Source of the DNA: Dactylonectria macrodidyma
Taxonomy: Eukaryota > Ascomycota > Sordariomycetes > Hypocreales > Nectriaceae
Direction: 5' to 3'
DNA length: 64,000 nucleotides
Assembly: GCA_020744425.1 (NCBI GenBank)
Contig: JAGMUV010000006.1
Location: 2,914,001 to 2,978,000 of the forward strand
Shown: positions 47,134-58,440 of the stretch, in pieces
Layout of the letters: every line of letters starts with the position of its first letter
Numbering within the stretch: the stretch's first letter is position 1
Translations under genes and position numbers: made by a program
The notes under the pieces: generated by a model
The model's database searches: none
The model's input: the letters and a program-made list of their open reading frames with translations, nothing else
Told to the model about the DNA's origin: nothing

Positions 47134-49487
47134 CTAATTCAGCTCTCCATCTGAGATGTGAATCGTCTCCACTTGAAGCGTTGCTTCATCATATCCCGGG
47201 GGCGAGGAGTCAATTGACAAAGGTCGCTTCGTTGAGGTCATGGTGTTCGATCGACTTCGCTTTGCCTTGGGGATAAGGATGGGCCGACTGCCTAGAGGTG
47301 GTGACCTAGAATCAATGTGGTATGAGCTAAGCAAAACATGTTAGTACAGCATGATGTGAATGGGAGAGCTAATTACCTCTCCTCGGCGGGCAAAGCCAAA
47401 CCATCGACCTTGACAATCCCCTCTGCATCAAGTATCGAATCAATCAAGCTGTCTCGAATAGTCATGAGAGTCTTGAACAGACTGACGGCCACCTCGTCCA
47501 CTCTTCCGATCACTTCAGAAGCAGGGTCGGTCATGATCCACTCCACCAAGCGGCGTGGTAACTTCGATGCGATGCAGAACTCCTGGGCTTCTTCGCCGGG
47601 TGGCATATATATCTTCAGTTGATCATCGCAGTCTTCGACATGGAGCTGGCATGGAATCTTATCAACCGTGGTGACGCCATTGTTGTCTGTGCTCAAAGCG
47701 AGTTGCAAGAACATTGCTTCCGTCTGGAAAAAGAGAGTCTTCTCGAGTTTGCTAATGACAGCATACTTCCCTGCCAGGTTCTTGACTCGAGGGCTTCGGA
47801 AATGGCATGCAACACTATGAAAGACATTAGTAAGTGACAACCACAACCACGATTGTGAAGAAAAGACCACTGACCGCACAAGACCACGACTCCTCGCCGC
47901 AGAAAATCCTCCTCTGGTCGCTTTAGGTGCGGCCCCGTCCAGGTAGCTAGCCTCAACAACATTCCAAGACAAGTATCGGCTCTCGAGACCAGCCCACACC
48001 ATCAGAGGTTCAAGAAGCCAAACCTCGTGGGCGGTGAAATCCAGCATTTCCACCATACCCGAGAATTGCTCTTGAAGGAACTCTCTGTCAGGTATGGAGA
48101 ACTCTGTTTCTGCCGATGTGAGATTGACTTCGTCATTATTATTTCTCACCGGAAATACTGAGCTTGAGAGGAAAGGCTTCGGATCCAACAAATGGCCATG
48201 TTCCGACAGAGATCCGTTCAGTGACCAGATCATTTCTTTCACCGCCTTCACCGACGTGGCCTTCGGATCCAGGTTGATCAGATGCTCGTAAACCATGCGG
48301 AACCCGCTGGAGACCTTGAGCGACCCTGTGAAAAACGATTCCAGCCTGCTGTAATCGTTGCTCAAGTCAACCTTGCCCGGAATATCCAGCCCGGGAGCCC
48401 AGATGCAGGTCGACAGTTTATGCCATGCGGTCGAGCCGTTGGACAGCACACGGATGTAGGGCTTCTCCTCGAATGAAGTTCTGTCGTTGGATTAGCAATG
48501 GACCTCACTGAAATGGAAAAAAAAATAAAAAAAATAAAATAAAAAATAAGAAGCCTACCTGAGATCCTCCACACTCTTCTCAGAGAGGCTTGGCAGCATC
48601 TCATCGATGGCGCTGTACAGCTTCTCAAGTCGGAAATTAGGGTGAGGGGAATGATCCGCGCGGGCGACGTCCAAGCGGTCCAGAATGTCTTGTAATGAGA
48701 CTCCATTGGGAATTTTTAAAGTCTGCTGGTAGAACTGTCGTAGCTCGGCGCATTCCGCATCGGTTGCGTTCCAGCTCTCCTCTGGCGGGAAGACAAACGT
48801 CCACCCACGAGGTCGACCGGGGAGCTCGAGGAAGCATGTGCTGAGGCTATGCCACCATCCGTGTCGTAGAATCAAATCGGACTTATCGAATGCCTCTCTA
48901 CGGCTTGATCAGCGGATCGGAGCTTTAGAATTGGAGAGTTCAGTGGTCTCGACTTACCTGACCTTTTGCTGGGCCTTTAGTGCGTCGTTGGACGCTTCGC
49001 AGGCTGCGTGGATGCGAAGGTACAGCTGCAAGATGCGACGTGGAAGTTTGACCTGGTCGCGATTGTTCTTCTGTCGAATAGACCGAAGAATGTCGAGGTA
49101 GAATCCCAGATCATTCCGTGTCCCAACGCAAAGGTGCGATTCAAGGAAAGCCCACGAACCAAGATCATCGTCGGTTGTCGGTGGCTTCCTGAGCTTGAGG
49201 AACGGAAACCGCTCATTCTCGAGCATGTATCCCTCGCAAAGAGACACCAACTTCGGAACAGGCAAATAAGTTCTCGTCAGTGGCAGACGATCACCGCTTT
49301 CGCAGAGGACTTTGATGTCCTTCAGCATCGCCACCGCCACCGCATTTCCCGACAAGGTCGCCGCATCGCTCTCCCAAGAGGATCTCAAAAAGTTCAAAAA
49401 TTCGGCAGGTTTTTCATTCGCGTACTGGAGGAGTCTCGTTGTCAGGGACGTGCTGTCATCGACCGAGCGCTCTTCCTCAGCTTGCAT
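47134..49487 (-). CDS. Protein resembling the C-terminal part of large fungal sacsin/HSP90-ATPase-like proteins
   Basis: Five exons (48958-49487, 48559-48897, 47875-48480, 47377-47814, 47134-47326) give 701 residues. Text such as SVFPVRNNNDEVNLTSAETE, LESRYLSWNVVEASYL, HVEDCDDQLKIYMPPGEEA and LPRRLVEWIMTDPASE resembles the C-terminal half of big fungal proteins that begin with a HATPase/HSP90-like domain (NO VEIN/sacsin-like, from memory). No ATPase domain is encoded here; the N-terminus is unique. No signal or membrane segment is present. The intron at 48481-48558 holds a long T-rich tract on the coding strand. It could be a natural short paralogue or a derived fragment that stays intact. 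The function is unknown. Confidence 0.82.
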
Positions 49488-50166
49488 TTTGGTGCGGTCT
49501 GATTGTCGACGGTGGCTTCAAAGCAGTGTAGAATAAAAATAAAGTTGGTCTGGAGTACGATAACCATGATAATCTGTCTGCTTTTGTAGCAGCGGTGTCG
49601 ACAATTCGTTGCTGACAGTTCATCGTGGACATTTCATCGTGGCAGTTTATTGTTGGCAGTTCATTGTTGGCAGTTGGTTATTGGTTGTTCGCAGTTGGGC
49701 CGCCATCGGCCACGCACCCAACGACCCATTCCGGGGCCGGCAGTCGATTTCCTTTCCTAGGTACCTGTTCTACGTGATTGATGGAATTTGGGGCATTGCC
49801 CCAGACTGTGGATATGCCTTCTGCTTTCTATCTGAACAGCCTGTCCAAGCCTACAATGACATGAACCTTCACCGCCATGTAACGATGTGAACAACCAGTG
49901 GCGCTGACAGTGACCCATAAATTCTGTCGCATCTCTCGTTTGAACGTAGGAATTAGTTGGTCAAAGCAGGGCGAGAACTATGCAGCTCCGTTAGTCAAGT
50001 GGCTGGAATCGTTCCCCGGTCGGGTATCACTCGAGCTTGGTATGAGTCAACCTTGGGCGTGGCTGTGGGAGACGATTCTAGAATCGCAGCAAGGAGCAAC
50101 CAGTCTATTTTATGCATCTGTAACACAAATACGAATGAAACATAAGTAAGAATAAAACTTGCAAGG
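49488..50166. other. Intergenic with a short degenerate tandem repeat
   Basis: From about 49612 to 49695 units like CAGTTCATTGTTGG recur four to six times with variation (minisatellite-like). Nothing else is seen; the right part is the 3' flank of the membrane protein gene. Confidence 0.6.
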
Positions 50167-51335
50167 TCAAGAACCGGTTGTCATAGGCTCATGCCGATAC
50201 CAATTTCGGCTGCTGGTTTGAGAATTCTCTCCGTTTCCGTGGAGCTCATGCATAGATCCGAATGCCTGCGTCGGAGCCCCCGTAACCGACGACCCAACGA
50301 AAGAAAGTGACGTGGGCGAAATGGATGTGTGTTGTATCGCATTTGGCGATTGATAATTGTAATGAGAATCCATAGAGGCTTGCATATCTGGAGATATCTG
50401 GGCCAGCTGTAGAAATGGTGCTGGTTGGACGCACTGAGGTGGCGGTGCCGGCTTACGCCTGAGGCGCTTGAAGCACCACGCGCCCAGAAGCGCGAGTATG
50501 ATGCCACCTATGACCCCAACTACTGAGCCGATAATGGTGTTCCTATTAGAATGGTGTGATTCAGAATTGTGTGTTGATGTTTGCGTTATTTCCTGGTCCT
50601 CGCTCACACTGGTGGCAGCGTCGCTACCCTTAGAATGTGTAACCCCACTAGATTCACCTGCATTGCCCATGGAGCTGTCCTGGGAGGATTCATTGCTTGC
50701 ATTGCCTTCATCAGTAGTGCTTGGTACACTAGATGTGTCCGGATCTTCAGCTGTGTCATCGTAGATAGTTGCCGTCTGGAACCTGGCATCCGTCGTTGTC
50801 TCAATTTCGTCATGGGTCGTCGTCGCAGCGACTTGGGTCTTGGCATAGCTGATCGTCTTGATGTCTGTCAAGTTCGATACCACGTCACAGTACATGGCAT
50901 ATTCTTTCATGACAATGTTGGTAATAGTAACGCAGTATGGCGCCTCAGACTTTGAGCTTGTAGCGGTGAGCGGATGCCAACGCAATGCCCAGATCAACCA
51001 TACCAGACCACACATCCTCCAGTATTATGGTCACACTTTCCGTTGTCTTCGAGGTCGGCGTACTCAATACAGGTCGTCCGAGGTGCACAACTAGAGCTTT
51101 GACATGTCAGCGCCTGCGTTTGGAGAGGAGATAAAACTTACACGGAGCAACACCCAACAAACCCATCGTCTCCTCGATAGCAAGTTCCTCGATCACAACG
51201 AAAACCTCCTTGACAGTCGACAACGCGCTTCACAAGTTGAGTTGCAAATCGATCCGGGGCACTCGTGATAGTCGGTTGGTGCTGCGACATCGCTACCGAT
51301 GTCAGACAGAAGGCGGCTAAAACGAGCGTGATCAT
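50167..51335 (-). CDS. Single-pass membrane protein with cysteine-rich ectodomain
   Basis: Exons 51142-51335, 51004-51090 and 50167-50956 give 356 residues. The signal peptide (MITLVLAAFCLTSVAMS) leads into a cysteine-rich region assembled over all three exons (CDRGTCYRGDDGFVGCCS, CDHNTGGCVV). A Ser/Thr/Asp-rich, probably O-glycosylated stalk comes next. One membrane helix (IIGSVVGVIGGIILALLGAW) precedes a basic stop-transfer RLRRK and a Pro/Ser/Gln-rich cytoplasmic tail of about 100 residues. The layout is that of fungal wall-stress sensors or surface receptors, without a recognised WSC domain. It shares a divergent upstream region with the TPR-CHAT gene at 51917. Confidence 0.88.
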
Positions 51336-51916
51336 CTTGAACCCTGAAGCATGTCCCCTGTTTGGAGAATATGACTAGGAAACGATAGGAGTGTATTGAA
51401 AAAGGTCGGAAATCTGGCCGGTCGGGGGCTCCAGCCATTCATAGGGAGTAGACGGCAATCAGGCTGAGGCTATGAATGACTGCAGATCACAAGCCAACAT
51501 GCATGTAGGCATCGGTGGCTGCCTTAAGTCCATTCCCATTAGCCAGCCTCATGCAAGTTTGAGGCCGATAGCTCCCTTGCGCTTGAAAATAGTCCAATTC
51601 GGCTCTCTTTCAACCCTCCATGTCAGCACCGCAGGTCTTGGCGGTATCACGATAGGTCACATTACGGTACAAACTAATAGAAGGGTTGGGATAATAACTG
51701 AGCGCTTACAGCGCGACTGGCCCATGTTGGTGTTGCACCAGCTTTGATTCAGCTGGCCCCCAATTCTTCTTCTGCTTACGCGTCTCAACGGCACAAGGCT
51801 TGCAAAACTTGTGCTGCGTTCAGTCTCGCCTCACTTTCGCAAATCTCAACAATTTCATTCACCGCCTTCGTCGCAAGACCTCTTCTTTTATATCGCTGCA
51901 AAGCGTATACGACAAT
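51336..51916. promoter_or_regulatory. Divergent promoter of the membrane protein and the TPR-CHAT gene
   Basis: The 581-bp region lies between the ATG at 51335 (-) and the chosen ATG at 51917 (+). No specific site is identified. If the alternative ATG at 51800 is used, the region is 464 bp. Confidence 0.45.
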
Positions 51917-54900
51917 ATGTCAGGCCTCGACGAGCCTATTCGACTCGCCAGAGAGGCGTTGCAAATCGAAACCTCGGACCGAGCATCGTTGCTTGTCAAT
52001 CTTGCGGAACTACTGGATGAGCGCTACTCTGACTCATGGGACGTTTCAGACTTGGAGGAGGCCATTCAACTCATGACAAAAGCGATCGACTTGACGACAG
52101 ATGAGCACTGTGATAAAGCTGGACGCTTAGGCGCACTTGTAGAATTATATGCCTCTAAACGTCAAATGTCGGGAGAAATATCGGACATCGAGATGATGAT
52201 TCAACTGAGCAGGCAAGCTGTCGATCTTACGCCAGCATCACATCCATGCTGGACTGGATATGCGAACTTTCTCGGGTTTGCCTTGGGTTTAATGTACCAA
52301 CACCAGGGCACGGTTGAAGTTCTCGAAGAAGCTATAGCAACAACAGAACGAGTACTCGACTTGACTCCACGCGACGACCTGCGAAGACTAGACACTCTCA
52401 GACATCTCTCTGATCACCTAGCTGATCGATTTTCTATCACCGAAGACATCGACGATCTCGAAAGAGCCATAGAGCTTGCCAAAGAGTCTGTCGACATGTC
52501 GCCAGATCATTTTCGAGCTCCTCTCCTAGATTCCTACGCCATGAGGCTTGTTGAACGATACGAATGGACCGGAAGATCTGAGGACCTCGACGGGGCCTTA
52601 CAAGCGGCGAGGCAAGCTGCAGATCTGGCTCCCCATGACACTCTAGACAGGTACTCTATTCTGATGAACCTCGGTGCCTTAATTCGCGGGCTTCATGAAA
52701 GCACAGGAGACATGTCTCATCTCGAGGAAGCAATTCAAATCTCAAGAAAATTGCTTCAAGAGATTCCGAACAGCAATCCGTTAAAATCGACCACGTTAAC
52801 GAATTTGGGGTTACAGCTTGCTGATAGATACCTGAGAACCGGTGTCGTAGCAGATTTGGAAGAAGCTATTCAAGTTGGTAGGCAGGCTATGAATTCAAAG
52901 GCTGAGAACGACTCTAGTCGGTCAGGTCTTTTAGATACTCTTAGTGTTCACCTCAAGTTGAGGTATTTACGGACTGGAGTCACGAGCGATCTTGAGGAAG
53001 CCATTGATCTTTCAAAAGAAAGCGTGAGACTGGCTAAGGACCAACTCGAATGTGCAAGTGCTTTGAATAACCTTGCTATACATCTGTGCGAACGGTTCGA
53101 GCGAACGGCGAATATCTCAGACATTCAGGAAGCCACCCGCGCTGCAAGGGAAGCAGTGGCTAAAACACCGGACCAACATCCTCGCTTCAGAATCCATCAA
53201 ACCACTCTTTCAGCTCAGCTTGGTAAAGTTTATTCCAGGATGGGCACAGTCAAAGACCTTGAGGAGGCTATCTGTATCGCAAAACAGGTCGTCGAAGATG
53301 CACCAGGTAGCGACCGTGATTTACCAGCCTACTACGATAACCTTTGCGGTCATCTCGGTGACCTATTCTTCAGAACTGGTAGCTTGGAAACTCTGGATGA
53401 ATCTATTTCGATCGCAAGGAAAGCTGCAGACGAGATATTTGACGACCGAGAAGAGTTTACAGATTGGCTCTACAGTCTCTCATTTCTGCTTGGTGTCCGG
53501 TACTCGGAGACTGGTTCAGAAGCCGATATTAACGAAGCCATTCAGATCGAAAGAAGATGCATCAAACGCATACCCTTAGACCACGCGGGTAGAGCAGAGC
53601 ATTTGTTCAATCTAGCAACTCTACTGAAGCATCAATACGACGGGACAACATCAGCACCAGCCCTTGAAGAGGCCATCAAGACAGCGGCAACAGCAGTGGA
53701 TACAACTCCCGACGACCACTGGGTGCTCTCGAAATTTCTGAACACTCTCGCCATGCTTCTTCGTGCACGGTTTCTAGCAGTCGGTGATCTCACAAATCTT
53801 GAAGATGCTGTTCGAGCCGCCGAACGGGCTGTCGAGATGACACCAACGGATCATCCAGATCTTGGTATTCGACTTGCAGTTCTTGGGATTGTCTTGAGCG
53901 ATCGATACCTAGTCACGGGAGCAATCGTTGACCTAGAGAGATCCATTCAACTATTCAGAGACGACCTAGCATCAACTCCGATTAACCACTTCGAGTATGC
54001 AAAGTCATTAAACAATCTTGGGTCCGCGCTTGGTGAACGCTTTTTGAGAACAGGCGCAATGGCAGACCTTACCGAAGCCATCGAAATATCCCAGAGAGCA
54101 GTTGATGCATCTAAACATAGTCGAAAACACCACGCCACCTACTTGAGTCTCCTCGGGGTTCGACTCGGCGACTTACACGCTCGAACTGGGTCTAAGCCTG
54201 ATCTCAAAAATTCCATTCGGACCTGTAAAAAGGCAGTCGATTTAACGCCCAAAGACGATCCACATTATGGGGAGAGGTCACACGCCCTTGCCATTCAACT
54301 TGGCAATCAATACTCCACAACGGGTGTCATCGCTCATCTGACAGAGTCTATCCAAGTTGCACGAAACGCCGTCGAGGTTACTCAAGAAAGCCATCCGGAC
54401 CGCGCTCTCTTTCTGAATACGCTAGGTATACAGCTCAATGACTTGTACTTGGTGACGAAATCCGCATCCGACCTCCAAGAGGCCATCGACGCTATGGAAA
54501 TGGCAGTCAAGACAAGTCCTGACGACCACCCTAACAGAGCGATGTTTATGAACAACCTTGGGAGTCGACTCCACGACAGATTTCTGATATACCAGTCGAC
54601 TCCGGATCTCCAGATGGCCATATATTATCACAGATCATCATTGAGCCAACTCAGCGCGCGCCAACTCACCAGAATAGAAGCCGCAGCTGCCATAATCCAG
54701 GTTTGTTCACGCCACTCTCAATGGGAGGAAGCTTTTGAGGCGGCACAAGTGGCCATTGGCCTGGTCTCTAAAATCTCGCCTCGTTCTTTCAAGAACTCTG
54801 ACAAACAACATGCGCTGTCTCAGGTTGTTGGCTTCGCGTCAGGGGCAGCGGCGGTTGCCCTGCAAGCCGACAAAGGTCCCTTGGCTGCGCTCAGTTTCCT

Positions 54901-56374
54901 TGAACAAGGGCGCGGTGTCCTTGCGGCATCACTCGAGGAAATGCGGGCAGACATTCAGGATTTGCGCGAGGCGCATCCTGAGCTGACGGAGCAATTTCTC
55001 CGTCTCCGCGAGGAGCTGCAGACACCTCAGTCTCGGACGATGATCGGATCACAGCAAAACGAGAAGCTCTCTAGGAACATGGGATCAGAAAGGCTACATG
55101 AAGCCGATGCAGAGCTGGATGATGTGATTAACAAGATCCGTACGCAATCTGGATTCGAGAGCTTCCTCACCTCTCCTGACGAGGCGTCGCTTTACGCGGC
55201 GGCAAGCTCCGGTCCCATTGTGATCATAAACACAACCAGCTATCGCTGTGATGCGATATTGATCACCAAGGACCAAATCAGAGTCGTACACCTCGCGCAG
55301 CTGAAGGTTGAAGAGTTGGAAGAAAAGGCCCGAATGAATGATCATGGCAGCTTGGAGACTCTCGAGTGGCTCTGGGATGTCATCACAAGCCCCATTCTAG
55401 ATGCGCTGGGTATCACGGAGCCTCCGACTTCTAACGTTTGGCCGCACATTTGGTGGGTTCCCACTGGGATATTAAGCAGCTTTCCTCTTCATGCAGCCGG
55501 ATACCATGAAACAGAGCACGGCTACAGTGTGCTCGACAGAGCAATGTCATCCTACAGCTCGTCTGTAAAAGCTATTCTTCAAGGTCGCCAACGTCGGGCA
55601 AAATCACCGACGGAAAGGAAAGCACTACTTGTTGCCATGGATCAAACCGCAAGGCATAAGCATCTTCCTTTTGCCACAAAGGAGGTGGAAATGCTGAAAG
55701 GGCTATGCAAAATGGCACAGGTCGACGCCATAACACCCACGCAACACAAAGACCAAGTCATGTCACATCTTCCCGACTGTTCCATATTTCACTTTGCAGG
55801 CCATGGTAGCACGAATCCCATTGATCCTTCGCAGAGTTCTTTACTGCTGAGAGACTGGGAGACCGACCAGCTGACAGTGGCTACTCTTCTCGAAATCAAC
55901 ATTCGCGAGCGGCATCCGTTTCTGGCATATCTCTCTGCTTGTGGGACAGGTGAAATTAAAGATGACCGGTTTGTTGACGAAAACATCCACCTCGCCAGTG
56001 CCTTTCAATTAGCAGGGTTTCGCCACGTCATTGGAACATTGTGGGGGGTGGTTGACGAGATATGCGTCGACATGTCGAGAATAGCGTATCAAGAAATCCT
56101 GAAAAGCGGCATGTCGGACGAGTCGGTATGTCTCGGACTACATCTCGCTTCGAGGGAGCTCCGGCACAAATGGCTAAGCCAGCCAGCATCAGTAAGGCGC
56201 ATCCAGTTGTCTAGGAGAGATGCCCGTCACAGACGTCTACGTTCATGGTCAAAGGTCAAGGCAAGGCTGAGGAGGGTAAAAGAAAGAAGATTAAGAGACG
56301 TTGTTCTTTCAGATTCGCACAGATCTGGCTTATTTTCACCGCACTGGGTTCCGTATGTTCATTTCGGGGTTTAA
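51917..56374 (+). CDS. TPR-CHAT protein, putative caspase-like cysteine protease
   Basis: The single-exon gene encodes 1,485 residues from the ATG at 51917; an in-frame ATG at 51800 would add 39 residues that do not fit the repeat pattern. Residues about 1-950 are tetratricopeptide-type helical repeats with a period near 48 residues and a recurring DLEEAI..A..A..TP.DHP motif. A linker with coiled-coil character follows, then a CHAT domain (about 1150-1430). The catalytic dyad is intact: His1296 in FHFAGHGS and Cys1342 in LSACGTG. A strongly basic tail (about 55 residues) ends the protein. CHAT proteases are caspase relatives often triggered through their repeat domain and linked to cell death; the partner here is unknown. 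Confidence 0.93.
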   Translation: MSGLDEPIRLAREALQIETSDRASLLVNLAELLDERYSDSWDVSDLEEAIQLMTKAIDLTTDEHCDKAGRLGALVELYASKRQMSGEISDIEMMIQLSRQAVDLTPASHPCWTGYANFLGFALGLMYQHQGTVEVLEEAIATTERVLDLTPRDDLRRLDTLRHLSDHLADRFSITEDIDDLERAIELAKESVDMSPDHFRAPLLDSYAMRLVERYEWTGRSEDLDGALQAARQAADLAPHDTLDRYSILMNLGALIRGLHESTGDMSHLEEAIQISRKLLQEIPNSNPLKSTTLTNLGLQLADRYLRTGVVADLEEAIQVGRQAMNSKAENDSSRSGLLDTLSVHLKLRYLRTGVTSDLEEAIDLSKESVRLAKDQLECASALNNLAIHLCERFERTANISDIQEATRAAREAVAKTPDQHPRFRIHQTTLSAQLGKVYSRMGTVKDLEEAICIAKQVVEDAPGSDRDLPAYYDNLCGHLGDLFFRTGSLETLDESISIARKAADEIFDDREEFTDWLYSLSFLLGVRYSETGSEADINEAIQIERRCIKRIPLDHAGRAEHLFNLATLLKHQYDGTTSAPALEEAIKTAATAVDTTPDDHWVLSKFLNTLAMLLRARFLAVGDLTNLEDAVRAAERAVEMTPTDHPDLGIRLAVLGIVLSDRYLVTGAIVDLERSIQLFRDDLASTPINHFEYAKSLNNLGSALGERFLRTGAMADLTEAIEISQRAVDASKHSRKHHATYLSLLGVRLGDLHARTGSKPDLKNSIRTCKKAVDLTPKDDPHYGERSHALAIQLGNQYSTTGVIAHLTESIQVARNAVEVTQESHPDRALFLNTLGIQLNDLYLVTKSASDLQEAIDAMEMAVKTSPDDHPNRAMFMNNLGSRLHDRFLIYQSTPDLQMAIYYHRSSLSQLSARQLTRIEAAAAIIQVCSRHSQWEEAFEAAQVAIGLVSKISPRSFKNSDKQHALSQVVGFASGAAAVALQADKGPLAALSFLEQGRGVLAASLEEMRADIQDLREAHPELTEQFLRLREELQTPQSRTMIGSQQNEKLSRNMGSERLHEADAELDDVINKIRTQSGFESFLTSPDEASLYAAASSGPIVIINTTSYRCDAILITKDQIRVVHLAQLKVEELEEKARMNDHGSLETLEWLWDVITSPILDALGITEPPTSNVWPHIWWVPTGILSSFPLHAAGYHETEHGYSVLDRAMSSYSSSVKAILQGRQRRAKSPTERKALLVAMDQTARHKHLPFATKEVEMLKGLCKMAQVDAITPTQHKDQVMSHLPDCSIFHFAGHGSTNPIDPSQSSLLLRDWETDQLTVATLLEINIRERHPFLAYLSACGTGEIKDDRFVDENIHLASAFQLAGFRHVIGTLWGVVDEICVDMSRIAYQEILKSGMSDESVCLGLHLASRELRHKWLSQPASVRRIQLSRRDARHRRLRSWSKVKARLRRVKERRLRDVVLSDSHRSGLFSPHWVPYVHFGV

Positions 56375-56771
56375 GGCCGGCAAATTTGTAATTTAGAGTG
56401 AAACGCTCAAGAATGCGGGCTTTGAGGCATTTCTCTGTTTGTCTTGGGCTTCCCTCTTCGCATGGCATGTATTGCTGTCAGTTTGAACATATTGAAGGCG
56501 TGCAACAATGTCAGTGTCAAGGAAGTTGATATCGCTATCTTCACTTAGAAGTCATATTGTTGAATCGTCTCATGCACTGTCCGCCGAAATCTTCATGAGA
56601 CCAATGATTTATCTCAATTTTATAGATTGCAAATTGCAGCACCGGCAAAGGGTAGAAGTATGCACCCTCAAGGTATCGATCAGAGGTGTCGCTCTAGAGG
56701 GGTATTGTAGCGATTAATTCCAGAGTCGTATGACGCTCTGGTGTCCAGCAAAAAAATAAAACCCTGACTTC
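56375..56771. other. Intergenic
   Basis: These are the 3' flanks of the convergent TPR-CHAT and NIF3-like genes. No gene is seen. Confidence 0.5.
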
Positions 56772-57209
56772 TTAAAAGTCCTCCAGCTTGTAGACATGGC
56801 ACGGGACCTCCTCATAAGGATGAGCACTGAGATAATTAGCCAAATTGTTCAAAGAGGTAGAGGAGAAAGGGTCTTTCTAGTCTATCACTGTAGAATATTC
56901 AGTAATTACTCACACTTTGAGGTCTGCCACAGCCTTTTTCGCGACGTCCTCGCCGACACACAAAACTTCGACTCGTACTTCTGGCACCTCCTCTAGCTCG
57001 CCTACTGCTCCAATGTTCGGGTTCGCCGTGGGTCCAGGTCGGAACTGGCCAGTACCAGTGGTCGACCAGCAGGCTTCGGAATACTGTCCTGAACCGGGGT
57101 ATCTGCCAGCGCCAGCCTTGAAGACGGCAGCTTTACAGGCGTCGACGCCGGAGTGTGGCACGTAAAAGACGAGCATAAACTTCTTGAGGGACTGTGTGAC
57201 GGATGCCAT
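56772..57209 (-). CDS. Small NIF3-like (NGG1p-interacting factor 3) domain protein
   Basis: Exons 56914-57209 and 56772-56826 (87-bp intron) give 116 residues. FMLVFYVPHSGVDACKAAVF, GAGRYPGSGQYSEACWSTTG, GQFRPGPTANPNIGAVG and the exon-2 motif AHPYEEVPCHV match the PII-like insertion domain of NIF3/YqfO proteins, which exists as a free-standing small protein in many fungi and bacteria. The fold is a ferredoxin-like trimer; the biochemical role is unsettled. The ATG at 57209 is chosen because the extended frame upstream lies in the 5' leader. Confidence 0.9.
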
Positions 57210-58440
57210 TGTAATGAATAGATGGAATGTCAAGATTGGAAAGGATTGAAATGGACAATTGCAAAGGCGGGGGAAGATGACTTGTTCTTGGCGAAGTTGG
57301 GCTGCAATCCCAATCATCCGATCCCCGAATATTATTCACATATATACCCCGCCCTCAGTGCGTCATGTGATTCTCCCCTCCTATCTCCAAAGTCTGCGAT
57401 CGCGGAGCCATTTAGTTAAGCTACTAACACATAAATTAGTCACTAGATGGAGACAACACACGCCCTTTGATAGCGCAGTTCGTAGATAGGGCGTTGTTTA
57501 CGCTTTAACTAAGATTAGAGGCACACGGAACAGACTGATCATTGTGGGCAAAGTGATGACCCCCTGCTTATTGGACGATGGCAGAGTCAGTGATCGCATA
57601 GGACAGTAGGATAGTGCGAGTATGCTAACTCATAGCACCAATACAAGCAGCAAGACCTATACTGGAACCTCCTCTCGAAGAGTCCAGGCCTATGATGTGC
57701 GTAATTTGGTCAATTGGTCACTTTTATCTTCGACGGTGGTGGGTTGACTCTATGGTATGTCACACAGCAACAAGCGCGATGATAAGCGAGTGCAGAGATA
57801 CTCAAGGGCGTCCAAGTAGCCCTGGCCAATAGCTCCCCAACAAAATCGTGCTTCGTCGTGATAACGAACCCAAACTCCTCCAGTTTCTAATGATTGCCCT
57901 AGAAGAGTTTAAGCTGTGCAAATTCTTCTAGGGCTATGTGTGGGTTCTCTAACGAAGCCACGTCCATCGTCGCCGTTACTAGCCGAATTCATTTGATCAC
58001 ATTCATCCTTCATGCTGCTAGCATCCGGTTGCTCCTAATCCAATGGCATCAGCGGCGGAAGTGTTCGAAAGTATTTGACCAACTATTCACCCTACCCGTC
58101 GCTTATAATATGACGAGGCTCTATTCTTCAATCACTTTTGAGGATGATTCACCCGGCGTGAGCGGGGAGAGTCTTGCGGATCTCGGCGCGGAATCGGGCT
58201 ACAATCGCGGGGTTATCATCGGGACCGCGGGCACCGCATCGGCTTCCGACCCGCCCGGGCCCGGCAGCCGCTGCCGACTACGGAGCGAGATTCGTATACA
58301 ACAATGTGTCACTATAATTCACATCGATATGAAGTCGAGCCAAGGAATTTATTTATCTGCGTTACAAATTTGAAGCGGGTGTATCGCATTCACTTGACCC
58401 AACAGCCCAAACCGACTCGACCACAAACAGACTAATAAAA
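57210..58440. other. Intergenic
   Basis: This is the promoter of the NIF3-like gene and the 3' flank of the MFS gene. An open frame at 57936-58373 (+) has no recognisable domain and is not called. A GC-rich patch lies at 58150-58285. Confidence 0.5.

Noticed and set aside
51800..51916. Upstream ATG of the TPR-CHAT gene as true start
   Set aside because: The 39 extra residues are Cys/Arg/Phe-rich and do not continue the repeat pattern; the ATG at 51917 begins directly with it. Not excluded.
57936..58373. Open + strand frame of 145 codons
   Set aside because: It lies in the 3' flank of the MFS gene, with no domain and mixed composition.
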